Source of the DNA: Chitinophagaceae bacterium
GTDB lineage: Bacteria; Bacteroidota; Bacteroidia; Chitinophagales; Chitinophagaceae
Length of the DNA stretch: 7,169 nt
Direction: 5' to 3'
NCBI GenBank assembly: GCA_025455205.1
Contig: JALOMZ010000283.1
Coordinates: 1-7,169 of the forward strand
Position numbers and translations under genes: made by a program. Numbering within the stretch: position 1 is the stretch's first letter; each line of letters begins with the position of its first letter. Shown here one piece after another: positions 5,945 through 7,169 of this stretch. The notes beneath the pieces were generated by a model. The model was not told the DNA's origin. It made no database searches and saw only the letters and a list, made by a program, of their open reading frames with translations.

Positions 5945-5969
5945 TGTCTGCCTGAGCCTGTCGAAGGCT
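5945..5969 (+). repeat. Dispersed intergenic repeat, copy C
   Basis: The core CCTGAGCCTGTCGAAGGC (5951-5968) differs from copy A by one base. Copies B and C lie back to back in opposite orientation, an arrangement typical of palindromic intergenic repeats. Confidence 0.7.
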
Positions 5970-6033
5970 AGATCCGTAAGCATTTACAGGGATTAATAGC
6001 ACAACACATTCAACATTAATCAATGCAAGGAAT

Positions 6034-7169
6034 TTACAGCGCTACCGTGGCCACCTGTATAGCCGCGCTTTCGAGGGCCCGCCAGGCAACGAACAGGGTT
6101 TGATCTGCCACGGTTATCTGCGGAAAGCCGGCTGCCCGCTCCTTGCCAGCCATTGCAATGGTTAACGGGCTTCCCATTACGCCGGCAGTATTCACTTTCA
6201 CCACTTTCAGGTCGCCGTTTTCCAGCCAGCTGGCCACCACCGTTTCATCATCCACCCAGGCAATATCCACCCGCCCCTGTGGCCGGCCTTCGTCTATGCG
6301 CACCGGCTTGCCAAATGTTTTGCCGCCGTCGGCTGAGAAAATCACATGCACGGAGGCCGTATCATGCGCCGCGGAAAAGAAGGCCACGGCCAGCTGTTTG
6401 CCGCGCGCTTCCATGCGCGGGCCATTCACCGGGCATCCGCTGATCTTCCAATCCTGCGGATACAGGATGTCCGGGGCAGACCACCCTCCATTGGCATAGC
6501 GCACCACACCCATATCGCGCACTTCCTCCTCCGACCGGTTGCGATACACCACCACCGGGCCATCTTCGCTCACCGCACCTGTTGTCTGGCAGCAGTCGCA
6601 TACCCGGTTATCGAGCTCCCACTCCTCCAACTTACGGCCATGCAGGTCCACAACAGCGCCGCGCAGGGTCATGGCGCCATGACCGCCATGGTGATCGTGT
6701 GCTAATGCAGCCTCGCCGGCAGCAGCTGTGTTGCGGCCATCGAGCCAGGCTGCAAAAAAATGATCCCCGAAAGGCACTATCGACACAAATCCATGCTCTG
6801 CCTTTACCGTATCTGAATGAAGCTTCTGCGGAGGAGTCCAGGCAGCACCAACACCCTTGCACTGAGTAAACATAACATCGTAGGTGTACCTGCCGGTATC
6901 GCTCCGCTGCAGGTAGTGGGCCATCAAATGACCATTGGGGTGTACGGACAGCATGGGATAATCGGCCCAGTTGATGAACCAATGCATGCCGGAGGCGATC
7001 GTCTGGGTGTCAGACCATTTGCCATCTTCCCAAACAACATATTGCAGCCGGGCCGAATCGCCCGATTCCGTTACCCATGAGAGGTATACGCGTTGTTGCG
7101 CATCGGTCACCAGAAAAGGGGTTACCGCGGCAGAATCTGTGATGCGAAAAACAGGAATAGGCGGTTCTT
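6034..7169 (-). CDS. Sialidase-like beta-propeller protein with CDCC motif (5' end outside window)
   Basis: The frame is open to the window edge, so the N-terminus, including any signal peptide, is not visible; the GTG at 7110 is an internal Val. The 377 visible residues match proteins usually named exo-alpha-sialidase-like; their function is not established. Numbering from the codon at 7110, family blocks are MHWFINWADYP (42-52), EHGFVSIVPFGDHFFAAWLDGRN (105-127), NRVCDCCQT (168-176), VVVYRNRSEEEVRDM (186-200), KISGCPVNGP (222-231) and GRVDIAWVDDE (279-289). A good Asp box, SADGGKTF (259-266), and a degenerate one (81-91) mark propeller blades. A His-rich loop, HDHHGGHG (138-145), precedes AMTLR. 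Four cysteines (171, 173, 174, 226) and the histidines suggest metal binding or disulfides; this is inference. The sialidase arginine triad is not identifiable, so true sialidase activity is doubtful. Confidence 0.85.
   Translation of the reverse strand, partial: EPPIPVFRITDSAAVTPFLVTDAQQRVYLSWVTESGDSARLQYVVWEDGKWSDTQTIASGMHWFINWADYPMLSVHPNGHLMAHYLQRSDTGRYTYDVMFTQCKGVGAAWTPPQKLHSDTVKAEHGFVSIVPFGDHFFAAWLDGRNTAAAGEAALAHDHHGGHGAMTLRGAVVDLHGRKLEEWELDNRVCDCCQTTGAVSEDGPVVVYRNRSEEEVRDMGVVRYANGGWSAPDILYPQDWKISGCPVNGPRMEARGKQLAVAFFSAAHDTASVHVIFSADGGKTFGKPVRIDEGRPQGRVDIAWVDDETVVASWLENGDLKVVKVNTAGVMGSPLTIAMAGKERAAGFPQITVADQTLFVAWRALESAAIQVATVAL

Larger units (their letters stand above)
5672..6033. other. 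Non-coding convergent gap of about 360 nt with dispersed repeats
   Basis: No credible gene is seen between the thioesterase stop and the stop of the minus-strand propeller gene. The stretch holds three copies of a short repeat (5760-5784, 5914-5938, 5945-5969), a 10-bp tandem array (5772-5815) and a weak hairpin (5842-5875). No stem followed by a T-tract is evident for either converging gene, so the structured repeats may stand in as transcription barriers; that is inference. Confidence 0.7.

Noticed and set aside
7108..7110. GTG at 7110 as start of the sialidase-like gene
   Set aside because: The frame continues without a stop to the window edge, and the upstream residues (for example PVFRITDSAAVTPF) continue the fold, so the gene is truncated by the window.

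Overview
The window comes from a GC-rich member of the Bacteroidota, most likely a Chitinophagaceae-type bacterium. Three things point there. The two best promoters carry the phylum-specific -7 box TAnnTTTG. The identifiable starts lack clear Shine-Dalgarno sequences. The secreted proteins (a DUF4476 protein, a periplasmic M1 metallopeptidase and a sialidase-like beta-propeller of the CDCC type) are typical of that phylum. The family placement is inference from remembered homologues, not from a search.

Layout. Positions 1-279 are non-coding and hold four small stem-loop elements (63-247), two in each orientation and pointing toward each other. A minus-strand pair follows: an Ala-rich secreted DUF4476 protein (2542-1022) and then truA, the tRNA pseudouridine synthase (1017-280), separated by 4 nt and probably co-transcribed. 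A 126-nt divergent spacer (2543-2668) has a recognisable -7 box on each strand. On the plus strand, 2669-5120 encodes a secreted M1 zinc aminopeptidase that is broken near 3293-3299: a segment of roughly 65-71 nt appears to be missing and the frame shifts, while everything downstream, including all catalytic motifs, is intact. A strong intrinsic terminator follows (5147-5181), then a small hot-dog-fold acyl-CoA thioesterase (5258-5671). A 362-nt gap (5672-6033) holds three copies of a short dispersed repeat (core close to CCTGAGCTTGTCGAAGGC), one of them extended into a degenerate 10-bp tandem array. The window ends inside a minus-strand sialidase-like beta-propeller gene (7169-6034), which is cut at its 5' end by the window edge and carries a His-rich loop and a CDCC motif.

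The genes do not form one pathway. The most notable points are the disrupted peptidase gene, the covarying stem-loop cluster at the left edge, and the putative metal-binding features of the beta-propeller protein. I see no phage, transposase, CRISPR, rRNA or tRNA gene, and no evident new multi-gene system.
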